A DNA stretch of 64,000 nt from positions 372,001 to 436,000 of the forward strand of contig NZ_QQTY01000004.1 in the NCBI RefSeq assembly GCF_003670115.1, given 5' to 3'. Shown piece by piece: positions 9,593 through 18,194 of the stretch. The notes under the pieces are model-generated. The model ran no database searches. It saw only the letters and a list, made by a program, of their open reading frames with translations, and had not been told where the DNA came from. A program made the position numbers and the translations under genes. The stretch comes from Natronorubrum halophilum. GTDB taxonomy: Archaea > Halobacteriota > Halobacteria > Halobacteriales > Natrialbaceae. Position 1 is the stretch's first letter. The number at the start of each line of letters is the position of its first letter.

Positions 9593-10320
9593 GCCGACCG
9601 CTCGATGAGCGCCTGGACTTCCCGAGCGACGTTCGGCGGGACGACGAGCCGACGCGGTCCCGCGACGTACTGGCCGTCCGGCTGGGCGTACTCGAGTGTC
9701 AGAATCGTCGCGTCGCCGAACCGGCGCGTCGAGACGCCCTCGATGACATCGAGGTCGATCACCTGATCGGGATCGTAGAGGAAGAGCGTCCGTTTCTCGC
9801 GGTCGAGCGTGCCGACGGATCGCAGGAACGACGCGAGGACGAGCGCGACGAGCGCGAGCGGGAGCAACAGCGCGGCCGTCCCGGTGAACGGTCCGGCACC
9901 GAGACCGCCCAGTAACTCCCGCTGGGAGACGACTCGACCGATCGCCATCAGCGTCCCGATGACGGTTACCATCGCGAGCGTCCCGAGGGCGGCGTCCATC
10001 GCGCGCTCGAGGCCCGTCCCCGACGGCGCGGTGACGGGCAGCCGTCGGGCGAGTCGCTCGAGTCGTCGTTCGGTGTTGCTGGTAGCGGCAAACGCGAGGA
10101 TCGTCACGGCGAGCGCGGCGAACAGAGCGATAATGACCGATCCGCCGCCGGCCTGGCTGGCGAGATCGTACAGTCGCCAGAAGACGATGATACCGATTGC
10201 GGCGAAGAACGTGCCGACGCCGAGCGACCACAGGAGGCGAACGGTTCGTGACGTCGAGGCGTCGCGTCGCCACTGGATCGTCTCTGAATCGGGCGAATCC
10301 ACGGTCGCATCCTCGTCCAT
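9589..10320 (-). CDS. Conserved haloarchaeal membrane protein
   Basis: A 243-residue protein from the ATG at 10320; an upstream in-frame start at 10374 exists but adds an unlikely tail. About four membrane helices lie in two pairs: TFFAAIGIIVFWRLYDLA, then an Ala-rich helix, a pair near residues 110-165, and a soluble C-terminal domain of ~65 residues (from DREKRTLFLYDP). That domain has a PH-like, strand-rich look (GVSTRRFGDATILTLEY) and ends REVQALIERS. I do not know its function. It is next to a PiT-type transporter on the same strand. Confidence 0.75.
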   Translation of the reverse strand: MDEDATVDSPDSETIQWRRDASTSRTVRLLWSLGVGTFFAAIGIIVFWRLYDLASQAGGGSVIIALFAALAVTILAFAATSNTERRLERLARRLPVTAPSGTGLERAMDAALGTLAMVTVIGTLMAIGRVVSQRELLGGLGAGPFTGTAALLLPLALVALVLASFLRSVGTLDREKRTLFLYDPDQVIDLDVIEGVSTRRFGDATILTLEYAQPDGQYVAGPRRLVVPPNVAREVQALIERSA

Positions 10321-10439
10321 AGATGAACTCGCCACCGGTCGTGTAAAGCCTGTTCGATGTCGAACAAGGCACACGCGAGCGGACCAAAGTCAGGTGAAGA
10401 TGTTCGGGGCCGCCTGCCCGGTCGAAACGTACCTCGGTA

Positions 10440-11633
10440 TCAGAACAGCGCGAAATCGATCGCAACGAATCCGGCGTAGGAGATGATGATCGAACCGGCG
10501 AGCGAAGCGACCCACGCGAGGACGGTGTACCCCATCTTGCTGGCGCTGACGCCGCCGCCGGATCCGGCCGCGGCGTACCCGCTGCCGATGATCGCGCTGA
10601 CGATGATCTCGTTGAACGAAACCGGAATGCCGTACAGCACGGCGGTCTGGGCGATCATGAACGAGGGGATCAACGCGGCGATGGACCGGCGCGGTCCGAG
10701 CGAGGAGTAGTCCTGGGAAATCGCCTTGATCATCCGCGGCGCACCGGTCCACGACCCGAGCAGGAGGCCGAAGCCCCCGCCCACGAGCAGGGCGATCAGA
10801 GGGAGTCCGACGTCGCCCGACAGCGGAATGAGCGGTCCGACCGCCAGTCCGACCTGGCTTCCGCCCGCGGAGAACGCGACCAGTCCCCCGAGGATCAACA
10901 GGAAGTGACGTTCGCCGCGTTCGGTTCCCGCGTTGAGATCGATCGCGATCCCCCCCGCCCAGAGCGCCGCGATAACGGTCGTCGCGGCGACGACACCGAC
11001 GAACGACGGGCCGGGAACCCAGCCGCTCGAGGCCTGGGCGATCGACGCCCCGCCGGTACTCCCCGAACCCAGGATCGCGAACTCGAGGTTAGCGACGATC
11101 ACGCCGACGAGCGCCGCGAGCCCGATGATGAGATACTCCTCCGCGAACGGTTCGCTGCGCAGGATTCGGGCGATCCCGTAGGCGAAGCCGCCGCCGGCGA
11201 ACGGCGTGAGAATCCAGAGCGTGGCGATCTCGATGTACTTCGGCCACGCGGGAACGCCGCCCATCGCGAGGCCGACGCCGATCACGGCTCCGGTGACGGT
11301 GAACGCCGTCGCTATCGGATACCCCGCGAAGACGCCGATGGCGACCAGCCCGGCCGCGATTATGAGCGCGACCGTCGCCGCCATCGGCGACAGCGTCACG
11401 CCGCCGATCAGATCGGCACCGACCGCCTCGGAGACGTTCGCCCCCTGCAAGACCGCGCCGGCGAATCCGAGGATTCCGACGAGAAATCCGGCTCTCATCA
11501 CCGAAATCGCGTTCGCACCGACCGCCGGGGCGAACGGCGTCGATCCGCTCGAGCCGGCACCGATCGCCCAGGCCATGAAGAGACTGGCGAGTGCGGCCAC
11601 CAGAAACGTCGCGATCGTTACGAACTCAACCAT
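10440..11633 (-). CDS. PiT-family inorganic phosphate transporter
   Basis: A 397-residue polytopic membrane protein of the Pit family (phosphate:H+/Na+ symport, Pho-4 fold). The inverted-repeat halves are visible: FMAWAIGAGSSGSTPFAPAVGAN near the N-terminus, and GLLLGSWTGAPRMIKAISQDYS then GPRRSIAALIPSF in the second half. The typical GANDVANA is replaced by GAGSSGSTPFAPAVGA, a haloarchaeal variant seen also as GFNIGGSSTG in the two other PiT genes here. Substrate is therefore phosphate by family, unproven. It is separated by 119 bases from the downstream membrane gene. Confidence 0.88.
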   Translation of the reverse strand: MVEFVTIATFLVAALASLFMAWAIGAGSSGSTPFAPAVGANAISVMRAGFLVGILGFAGAVLQGANVSEAVGADLIGGVTLSPMAATVALIIAAGLVAIGVFAGYPIATAFTVTGAVIGVGLAMGGVPAWPKYIEIATLWILTPFAGGGFAYGIARILRSEPFAEEYLIIGLAALVGVIVANLEFAILGSGSTGGASIAQASSGWVPGPSFVGVVAATTVIAALWAGGIAIDLNAGTERGERHFLLILGGLVAFSAGGSQVGLAVGPLIPLSGDVGLPLIALLVGGGFGLLLGSWTGAPRMIKAISQDYSSLGPRRSIAALIPSFMIAQTAVLYGIPVSFNEIIVSAIIGSGYAAAGSGGGVSASKMGYTVLAWVASLAGSIIISYAGFVAIDFALF

Positions 11634-11725
11634 CTATCCCGGCTTACCAGCTAGCCCTACAAGTGTGTGCCGACTGCGACGGCGGCTCGGAGACCGTCGT
11701 CGTGCTGTAAGAGCGTGATCGGCCA

Positions 11726-12448
11726 TCAGTTCGTCGTCGACCTCGAGTTGTCGTCGGGCTCCGGCGGCGGTTCCGCGCCTTCGATCGCTTCGGCCGCGTC
11801 GGTATCTTTCTCGATCTCGACGTGCCAACGGTCGATCTCGTCTTCGAACTCGGCGAGTCGGTCGGAGACGGCGTCTTTGAGCCCGTCGTCGTTGACGTTG
11901 ACTTCGAAGACGAACCGCTCGCCGTTGCCGCCGTTGCGCGTCGACTGCTGGATGTTCGCGCTGACGAGTTCGTTGTCGAAGTAGTACGGTGCAAGCTGGG
12001 TCATCACGTTCTGGTAGACCGTGTCCTCGACCCGTCGGACCGCCTTGCGCCCGGCGGAGTCCGCCGCCCGCGCGACGTAGTCGATCGACTCCTTCCAGTT
12101 GTCCACCGCGGCTTCGGCGTCGTCCTCCTCGAGTTGTTCGTAGGACTCCGAGAGCTTCTCGCCGGCGGTTTTGATGTCCTCGTCCGGCTCCTTGCCGGCC
12201 TTTTCGCCCTTCCCCTCCTCGATGCTGGCCTGATCGGCCGTTTTCTCGCTGACGTCGGACTCGAGGGTCTCGTGGGCTTTCGGTCGCCACTCCTCCCATT
12301 CGTCGAACGCGCGAGTGAAGCGCGCGCCGTAGTCCTCGTCAGGGTCGTGGACGCCAGCGTCTCGGAGCGCGCGTGTGATGCGCTCGCCGTGTTCGACGAT
12401 GTCGCCCCAGTCACCGCGGACCTTGAATCCCGAGATACTCTCTTCCAT
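11726..12448 (-). CDS. DUF5828 family protein
   Basis: A 240-residue, highly acidic soluble protein found across Halobacteria. It begins MEESISGFKVRGDW and has a helical, charged middle (about residues 60-120: KTADQASIEEGKGEKAGKEP, then LSESYEQLEEDDAEAAVDNW). A mixed section TVYQNVMTQLAPYYF follows, where strands may form (GERFVFEVNVND), and the tail is Pro/Glu-rich. No enzyme motif is seen and function is unknown. An AT-rich TATAAA sequence about 35 bases upstream of the start supports it. Confidence 0.8.
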   Translation of the reverse strand: MEESISGFKVRGDWGDIVEHGERITRALRDAGVHDPDEDYGARFTRAFDEWEEWRPKAHETLESDVSEKTADQASIEEGKGEKAGKEPDEDIKTAGEKLSESYEQLEEDDAEAAVDNWKESIDYVARAADSAGRKAVRRVEDTVYQNVMTQLAPYYFDNELVSANIQQSTRNGGNGERFVFEVNVNDDGLKDAVSDRLAEFEDEIDRWHVEIEKDTDAAEAIEGAEPPPEPDDNSRSTTN

Positions 12449-12486
12449 TCGGTTGCCCCGGTCGTAGGAGATGGACGGCTATAAAC

Positions 12487-12796
12487 TTCGTTGCTGCGCA
12501 AAAATGGCCGCATCGGAACGACGTCCGTTCGCTCACTCGGTCCGGAATATCAGTATTTCCCGTCGGTCGCTCGGTCGAACGGGTCGGCCCCGGTTCCGCG
12601 TCCCGATTCGGTCCTTCGAGCGACTCGACGCTAGCACCCGATCCGACCGACTCGAAGTCCCGAGGCAGCCCGTCGCTCAAGGCGGGACGGACGAATCGAC
12701 ACCGGAACGATCGGTCGGTCTCGCGACCCGTACTACTCGGACCGGTAGCCGCGCCGGACCGATAGCATGAACTATCCGGCGACAGCCCGTACAGGT
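12487..12796. other. Intergenic region upstream of upp
   Basis: About 310 bases between divergent genes. No gene seen. It should hold the upp promoter, but I find no clear TATA box. Confidence 0.5.
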
Positions 12797-13474
12797 ATGC
12801 CGATCGAAGACCGGGATAACGCCCACCTCATCACACACGCACTGGCGAAGGACACGCTCTCGCGGATTCGTGACGTCGAAACCGAGCAGGTCAGCTTCCG
12901 CAAGGGGCTCGTGAAACTCGGCCGCATCTGTGGCTACGAGATCATCGACGGCCGGATGGAGACCGAGTACGTCGAGATCGAAACGCCCCTCGAGCCGACG
13001 ATGGGCGAGCGCGTCCGCGGGCTCGACGACGTCGTGATCATCAACGTCCTGCGCGCGGCGACGCCGTTCGTGGAGGGATTACTGAAGGCGTTCCCGCGTG
13101 CGCGCCAGGGAGTCATCAGCGCGAGCCGCGACGAGGAGGCCGGCCGCAGCGAGGACGGCTCGTTTCCGATCACCGTCGACTACGTGAAACTACCCGAGAT
13201 CACCGAGGAAGATACCGTGATCGTCGCGGATCCGATGCTCGCGACGGGGAGTACGATGTGTACCGTGCTCGATTACGTCATCGAGAGTTCGCCGGATCCG
13301 GAGAACCTGATCGTGCTCTCCGCGGTGTCAGCGCCGGACGGACTGCTCCGGGTCGGCGAGGAGTGCCCCGAAGCGGACCTGCTGACGGTCTCTATCGACG
13401 ACCGACTCGACGACAACGGGTTCATCGTTCCGGGGCTGGGCGACGCCGGCGACCGCGCGTTCCGGACGACCTGA
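12797..13474 (+). CDS. upp: Uracil phosphoribosyltransferase
   Basis: Salvage enzyme: uracil + PRPP gives UMP. From the ATG at 12797 it has 225 residues and begins [20 protein letters not shown]; an in-frame ATG at 12767 only adds ten unlikely residues. The PRPP-binding loop [12 protein letters not shown] lies around residue 138, and the uracil-site segment near the C-terminus is [13 protein letters not shown]. Oligo-T follows the stop. It competes for PRPP with hisG and others in the window. Confidence 0.95.
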   Translation: MPIEDRDNAHLITHALAKDTLSRIRDVETEQVSFRKGLVKLGRICGYEIIDGRMETEYVEIETPLEPTMGERVRGLDDVVIINVLRAATPFVEGLLKAFPRARQGVISASRDEEAGRSEDGSFPITVDYVKLPEITEEDTVIVADPMLATGSTMCTVLDYVIESSPDPENLIVLSAVSAPDGLLRVGEECPEADLLTVSIDDRLDDNGFIVPGLGDAGDRAFRTT

Positions 13475-13507
13475 CGGCTCGCCCGATCGACTCGGTTCGA
13501 GTCAGCG

Positions 13508-13516
13508 CCTTTTTGC
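13508..13516 (+). terminator. Oligo-T after upp
   Basis: CCTTTTTGCT about 35 bases after the upp stop; archaeal termination often occurs at such T-runs. Confidence 0.35.
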
Positions 13517-13538
13517 TGATCGACGGCTAGCCACGGCT

Positions 13539-13922
13539 ATGGACTACAGCGTCGTCGATCCCGACAAACTCGAGGCGGTCGAAGAACGCCCCTGCGATCT
13601 CCGCCGGCTGAGCGAGCCCGCCGGCGTAGAACGCGTCGCGCTCAACCGGTTTCGCGCGGAGCCGGGCGAGCAGCTGCCGCTGGCCTACCACTACCACGAA
13701 CAACAGGAGGAGGCGTTCGTCGTACTCTCGGGGACGCTTCGCGTCGAGACGCCCGAGGGCGAGTTCGACGTGCCGGAGGGGTCACTGTTCGCCGCCCGGC
13801 CCGAAGCACCCCACAGAGCGTACAATCCGGCGGACGCCGAGGACGTCGTCGAAGTCATCGCGATCGGCGCGCCGCCGGTCAGCGGCGACGCCGTCCAGTA
13901 CGACCCCGCGGACGAGGAGTAG
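13539..13922 (+). CDS. Cupin-domain protein
   Basis: A 127-residue single cupin barrel. The metal motif is present as HYHEQQEEAFVVLSGTLRVE (His, His, Glu ligands), with the second motif around GSLFAARPEAPHRAYNP providing the last His. The metal and substrate are unknown; such stand-alone cupins range from isomerases to binding proteins. It reads in the same direction as upp, about 65 bases downstream. Confidence 0.85.
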   Translation: MDYSVVDPDKLEAVEERPCDLRRLSEPAGVERVALNRFRAEPGEQLPLAYHYHEQQEEAFVVLSGTLRVETPEGEFDVPEGSLFAARPEAPHRAYNPADAEDVVEVIAIGAPPVSGDAVQYDPADEE

Positions 13923-13983
13923 ACGGACGCGTCGCCGGTTCGATTTCCGCTCGAGAACGACCGCCGATTCGGACCGCGGCCTG

Positions 13984-14187
13984 CTACCGGTCGCCGTTAC
14001 AGGTGTCGATTCCGAACAACGCGTTCATCGGACAGCGCTGGACGAGCGCGGTCGCGAAGAGATCGCTCCCGGCGACGAACGCGAGCGTCCCGACCGTTCG
14101 GTCCTGATTCCGGTAGCCGAAGACCAACAGCGCGATGGCGAGGACGACCCGAAGCGCGCGGTCGAACCCGCCGACGTTCTTGTCCAT
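13984..14187 (-). CDS. Small DUF2892 (YgaP-like) membrane protein
   Basis: 67 residues from the ATG at 14187 (MDKNVGGFDRALRVVLA). Two membrane segments, ALRVVLAIALLVFGY and GTLAFVAGSDLFATALV, are followed by CPMNALFGIDTC with two Cys, exactly the DUF2892 pattern. Family members are inner-membrane proteins of unknown role, sometimes fused to rhodanese domains. A longer in-frame start upstream at 14319 encodes an implausible basic tail. Confidence 0.8.
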   Translation of the reverse strand: MDKNVGGFDRALRVVLAIALLVFGYRNQDRTVGTLAFVAGSDLFATALVQRCPMNALFGIDTCNGDR

Positions 14188-14358
14188 ACTGAGTCGAGGG
14201 ACGGGACGACCGTAGTAGTGTCCCGTTCGACCGCCGGAACCCCCTCGTTTCCAGTCGAACCGACGACAGACACCGTCTCCGCGGGGGTTATCGCCTGGCG
14301 TTCCAGACGAAACGGTCATCGCGGTGGCGGTTCCCCGGTCGATACGTGCGGTTCGCAG

Positions 14359-16479
14359 TTACTCCTCGGGCGCACTCGAGAGGTCGGCATCCCGTTCCCG
14401 CTCGAGCGCGGGCGGCGCGTCGCGATGGTCGGAGTAGCCGTCGAACCAGCGGACGGTGCGCTCGAGTCGGTCGACGACGTGGGCCGGTTCGCCCGAGCGG
14501 GAGAGCTCGTGGCCCTCGCGGGGGTAGCGAACGAGACGGGTGTCGACGCCGTGTTTCTTCAGCCCGAGGTAGAACAGTTCGGCGGTGTTCGCTGGCGTGC
14601 GGTAGTCCCGGTCCGAGTGCATCACGAGCGTCGGGGTGTCGACGGCGGGAACGTGAGCGGTGGGCGAGCGCTCCCAGAGGAAGTCGGATTCCTCCCACGG
14701 CGTCGTCCCGAAATCCCCTTCGACCAGTTTGAACGCGTCCGTCGAGCCGTAGAACCCGGTGAGATCGTAGACGCCGCGCTGGGAGACGGCCGCCCGGAAG
14801 CGGTCGGTGTTTCCGACCGCCCACGCGGTCATAAAGCCGCCGAAGCTCCCGCCGGTGACGAAGACCTCGTCGGGGTCGATGAAGTCGCGCTCGCAAACCG
14901 TCTCGAGGCCGGCGATGACGTCTGTCAGGGTGATTTCGCCCCAGTCGCGCTCGATCGCCATCGCGTGTTCTTCGCCGTAGCCGGTCGATCCGCGCGGGTT
15001 ACACCAGAAGACGGCGTAGCCCCGCGCCGCGAGCGTTTGAAACTCGTGCCACATCGTCCCCGCCGTCGTCCAGTGGGCGTGTGGTCCGCCGTGGATCTCG
15101 ACGATCAGCGGGTACGTTTCGTCGGCCGACACGTCGGCGTCGAACTCGGGCGGGGTGAGGAGCCACCCCTGAATCCGGCGCTCGCGCTCGTCTCCGGGTT
15201 CACCGTCGCCGCCGGCGTCCCCACCGGTCTCGAACCACACCTCCTCGGGCTGTCGCACCGGTCGATCCGTGAGATACTCGTCGTTGACGCGCGTCAGCCG
15301 GTGGGTTTCGTTGCCGCCGCGAGTGGTGACGAAGACGTCCCCCGGGTGGTCCCACTCGCTCTGGACGAACGCGACGGCGTTCTCGCCGACGGAAAAGTCC
15401 TCGATAGTCGCCCCGTCCCCGTAGACTCTCGTGGGCTCCGCGCTTCCGTCGCCCGGAACCGACCAGCAGACCCTCGAGCCCTCGTCCGGCGTGGTGAAGT
15501 AGAGCGCCTCGCCGTCGGGTGCCCACTCGAAGTGACAGCGGTGGCCGACGGTGCGATCGAGGGGCTCCGTCGGCGTCACCTCGTCGCCGGTTGCGCGGTC
15601 GTGAACCCGAATCTCGGTCTGGCGCATCGACGCCTTCTCCTCGGGCGCGTACTCGAATGCGACGCGGCCGTCTTCGGTCGCGTCCATGCTGCCGAGCCAG
15701 CCCGTCGTCCGCGCGAACGCTTCGGCGGCGTCCGGCCCGGCGGTCGCCCCGCGCTCGAGGTCGTGTTCGTAGATGTCGTACGCGAGCGAATCGTCGGGTT
15801 CCGGGCCGGCTTTGGCGGCGTAGTAGACCGTCTCGTCGTCGCCCCACGTGGGTGCGACGTAATCGGCGTCCCCGTCGGTGAGTCGGGTGAGCGCACCGCC
15901 CGCCGATTCGCCCCCCTCGAGCGACCCCGAGAGCGCGTCGTCGACCTCGAGAACGTAGACGTGGCTCCGCTTGCCGTCGAAATACTCGGTTCCCGCGCGG
16001 TAGATCATGCGGTCGATCACCCGCGGATCCGGCTCCTCGCGCTCGTAGTCGGGGTCGACCGCGCGGTCTCGTCCTTCCTCGCGGTCGCCCGCCGTGACCC
16101 GCTGCGTAAAGCACAGTCGGGAGCCGTCCGGACTCCACTCGAGGTCGTCGATACCGCCGATAACCGTCGTCACCCGTCGCGCTTCGCCGCCGTCGGTGGG
16201 CACGATCCACAGTTGTTGTCGGTCGGACTCGCCGCGGGTGCTGGCGAACGCGAGTCGGTCGCCGTCGGGACTCCAGCGGGGCTGGCTGTCGACGCCCTCG
16301 CTCGCGGTGAACGGCGTCGCCGCGTCGCCGCCGACGGGGACGACGTAAATCGTCGCCGCGTACGAGTCGTCATCGTCCGGCGTTCGCCGAACGAAGGCGA
16401 CGCGTTCGTCGCCCGGCGAGAGCTGTGGGTCGTCGACGTGACACAGATCGTGATAGTCGGCGGCGGAAATCGGTTGCAT
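14359..16479 (-). CDS. S9 family serine peptidase (acylaminoacyl-peptidase/prolyl-oligopeptidase-like)
   Basis: 706 residues from the ATG at 16479. The N-terminal two-thirds are a WD/TolB-like beta-propeller with repeated SPDG-type blades (WSPDGDRLAF, WSPDGSRLCF, WAPDGEALYF). The C-terminal alpha/beta hydrolase has the nucleophile Ser545 in GGSFGG, Asp625 in HSDRDY and His657 in REGHE. It cleaves short peptides or acylated N-terminal residues in the cytoplasm; no signal peptide is seen. A GTG four codons upstream is also in frame. Its first ~40 codons have a decayed second copy at 21039-21239, beyond the TRAP operon. Confidence 0.92.
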   Translation of the reverse strand: MQPISAADYHDLCHVDDPQLSPGDERVAFVRRTPDDDDSYAATIYVVPVGGDAATPFTASEGVDSQPRWSPDGDRLAFASTRGESDRQQLWIVPTDGGEARRVTTVIGGIDDLEWSPDGSRLCFTQRVTAGDREEGRDRAVDPDYEREEPDPRVIDRMIYRAGTEYFDGKRSHVYVLEVDDALSGSLEGGESAGGALTRLTDGDADYVAPTWGDDETVYYAAKAGPEPDDSLAYDIYEHDLERGATAGPDAAEAFARTTGWLGSMDATEDGRVAFEYAPEEKASMRQTEIRVHDRATGDEVTPTEPLDRTVGHRCHFEWAPDGEALYFTTPDEGSRVCWSVPGDGSAEPTRVYGDGATIEDFSVGENAVAFVQSEWDHPGDVFVTTRGGNETHRLTRVNDEYLTDRPVRQPEEVWFETGGDAGGDGEPGDERERRIQGWLLTPPEFDADVSADETYPLIVEIHGGPHAHWTTAGTMWHEFQTLAARGYAVFWCNPRGSTGYGEEHAMAIERDWGEITLTDVIAGLETVCERDFIDPDEVFVTGGSFGGFMTAWAVGNTDRFRAAVSQRGVYDLTGFYGSTDAFKLVEGDFGTTPWEESDFLWERSPTAHVPAVDTPTLVMHSDRDYRTPANTAELFYLGLKKHGVDTRLVRYPREGHELSRSGEPAHVVDRLERTVRWFDGYSDHRDAPPALERERDADLSSAPEE

Positions 16480-16625
16480 GCATCCCGTCACCCTGTGACT
16501 ACGATTATATGTTTCGGTGCAGAGAAGTTCCGATAGCGTTCCGGATAAATGAAAATCGATTATCGAATAGAGCGGTTAATAGTACATATAGTGACTGTTT
16601 TCCCGGCGTAATTTACAATCGAAAA

Positions 16626-16636
16626 TGTATAAATAG
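16626..16636 (+). promoter_or_regulatory. TATA box of the TAXI-TRAP operon
   Basis: TGTATAAATAG centred about 28 bases before the ATG at 16659, a near-consensus haloarchaeal promoter. It fixes the start of the receptor gene and predicts a leaderless operon mRNA. Confidence 0.65.
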
Positions 16637-16658
16637 CCCCGGTCCGAGCTATAAAGGT

Positions 16659-17606
16659 ATGCAGTACAATATTAACAGACGGCGGTTCGTTGCGGCCGCC
16701 GGTGGGGTCGGTGTCGCTGCGCTCGCCGGTTGTTCCGGCGGCGAAAGTGGAGACGGTCTCTCGTGGCACGCGGGCGGGACTGACGGGACGTACTACCCGC
16801 TTTCGGGCGAGTTCAAGACGATCATCGAAGACAATACGGACTACTCCGTACAGGTCCAATCGACCGGTGCGAGCGTCGCGAACGTCAGCAGTCTCGACGG
16901 CGGAGACGCCGAGTTCGCGCTGATCCAGAACGACATCGCGTACTTCGCGTACAACGGAACCGGTATCGACGACCTCGAGGGCAACGAGATGGAGAGCATT
17001 CGCGGCGTCGCGACGCTGTACCCCGAGACGATTCACGTCATCACGCAGGCCGACTCGGGAATCGAGAGCCTCGAGGATCTGGCAGGGACCTCGATCAACA
17101 CCGGTGCCCCCGGGAGCGGAACGCAGGTCAACGCCCTGCAGATCTTAGAGACCGCCGGTATCGAGGAGGGCGACTTCGACGAGCAAAACGCCGACTTCGG
17201 GACGGCGGCTGACCAGGTGCAAGACGGCGACGTGGAGGCGGCATTCACCGTCGGCGGCTGGCCGGTCGGCTCCATCGAGGGCCTCGCGACCAATCAGGAT
17301 ATCAACCTGGTCGAGATCGGAGGCGATCTCCGCGACGAAATCCTCGACGGTGCCGAGTGGTTCGCCGAGGATACCGTTCCCGGTGGAACCTACAACGGCG
17401 TCGACGAGGACGTCGAGACCGTCTCGGTTCAGGCGATGATCGCCACGCACGACGGCGTCGACGAAGAGGTCGTCGAGGAAGTGACGACCGCGATCTTCGA
17501 TAACACCGGCGATATCAATACCAAGGCGGACTTTATCGACGTCGATTCGGCCCAGGAGGGGATGCCGATCGACCTGCACGCGGGCGCCCAGGCGTACTTC
17601 GAATAA
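16659..17606 (+). CDS. TAXI-family TRAP transporter solute receptor (Tat lipoprotein)
   Basis: Extracytoplasmic substrate-binding protein of 315 residues. The N-terminus has a twin-arginine signal RRRFVAAAGG directly followed by a lipobox LAGC, so it is exported folded and lipid-anchored, as is usual in haloarchaea. The mature part matches the TAXI type: WHAGGTDGTYYPLSGE, then a TGASVANVSSLDGGDAEFAL segment and GSGTQVNAL. Substrates of TAXI systems are usually small carboxylates such as glutamate or dicarboxylates; the actual one is not known. First gene of an operon with DUF1850 and the fused permease. Confidence 0.93.
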   Translation: MQYNINRRRFVAAAGGVGVAALAGCSGGESGDGLSWHAGGTDGTYYPLSGEFKTIIEDNTDYSVQVQSTGASVANVSSLDGGDAEFALIQNDIAYFAYNGTGIDDLEGNEMESIRGVATLYPETIHVITQADSGIESLEDLAGTSINTGAPGSGTQVNALQILETAGIEEGDFDEQNADFGTAADQVQDGDVEAAFTVGGWPVGSIEGLATNQDINLVEIGGDLRDEILDGAEWFAEDTVPGGTYNGVDEDVETVSVQAMIATHDGVDEEVVEEVTTAIFDNTGDINTKADFIDVDSAQEGMPIDLHAGAQAYFE

Positions 17607-17642
17607 CGCCCGGTGACGATTCCCACACTTAGGTTACCGGCT

Positions 17643-18194
17643 ATGAAACGATCGACCAGACGGTACGGTATCGTCGTGCTCCTCGTGGCTTTCGTCGCGA
17701 CTGGAGCGCTCGTCGCGTCGGGAGCGAACGACCGCACGCTGGTCGTCACCGACGCCGACACGGGGGACCGGCTGCTCGAGGTCCCCGTCGACGAGGGCGA
17801 CGAGGTGACGCTTTCGTACACGCACAGCGTCGAGAAGACTCCCGTTCAGGATATCTACGCCGTCGACGGAGCCGAACTTCGCGCGGATCGAATGGTGTTT
17901 CACTCCCACGGCGCGGGGCTGCCCTCGGACGAACCGATCGAGCGGACCGACGACGGTTTCGTCGTCGAGGGCGACGGCTCGTACGAGGAGCTCGTCGTCT
18001 CGCCCAGCCCGATCGCCGGACACGAACTCGTCGTCGACGGCGAGCGGTACGACCTGGTCGCACAGTCGGAGGGCTCCGTCGTCCTGTCCATCGACGGCAC
18101 CGTCGGTGACCGCCTGACGGCCCTCCTCGAGAGTGAGTCGTCCGTCGACGATCAACACGGAAGCGACGCGCAGTCAGCGACCCTATTGCTATGA
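17643..18194 (+). CDS. DUF1850 protein of the TRAP operon
   Basis: 183 residues starting at ATG 17643 with one N-terminal membrane/signal helix (YGIVVLLVAFVATGALVA), then a domain with the hallmark LSYTHSVEKTPVQDIY of DUF1850. DUF1850 genes sit beside TAXI-TRAP receptors and permeases in many genomes; an accessory role is assumed. It starts 36 bases after the receptor and overlaps the permease start by four bases (ATGA), so translation is coupled. Confidence 0.85.
   Translation: MKRSTRRYGIVVLLVAFVATGALVASGANDRTLVVTDADTGDRLLEVPVDEGDEVTLSYTHSVEKTPVQDIYAVDGAELRADRMVFHSHGAGLPSDEPIERTDDGFVVEGDGSYEELVVSPSPIAGHELVVDGERYDLVAQSEGSVVLSIDGTVGDRLTALLESESSVDDQHGSDAQSATLLL

Noticed and set aside
14218-16536. 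Plus-strand open frame of about 770 codons over the S9 peptidase
   Set aside because: Mirror of the peptidase gene; no motifs, while the minus frame has a full catalytic triad and propeller repeats.
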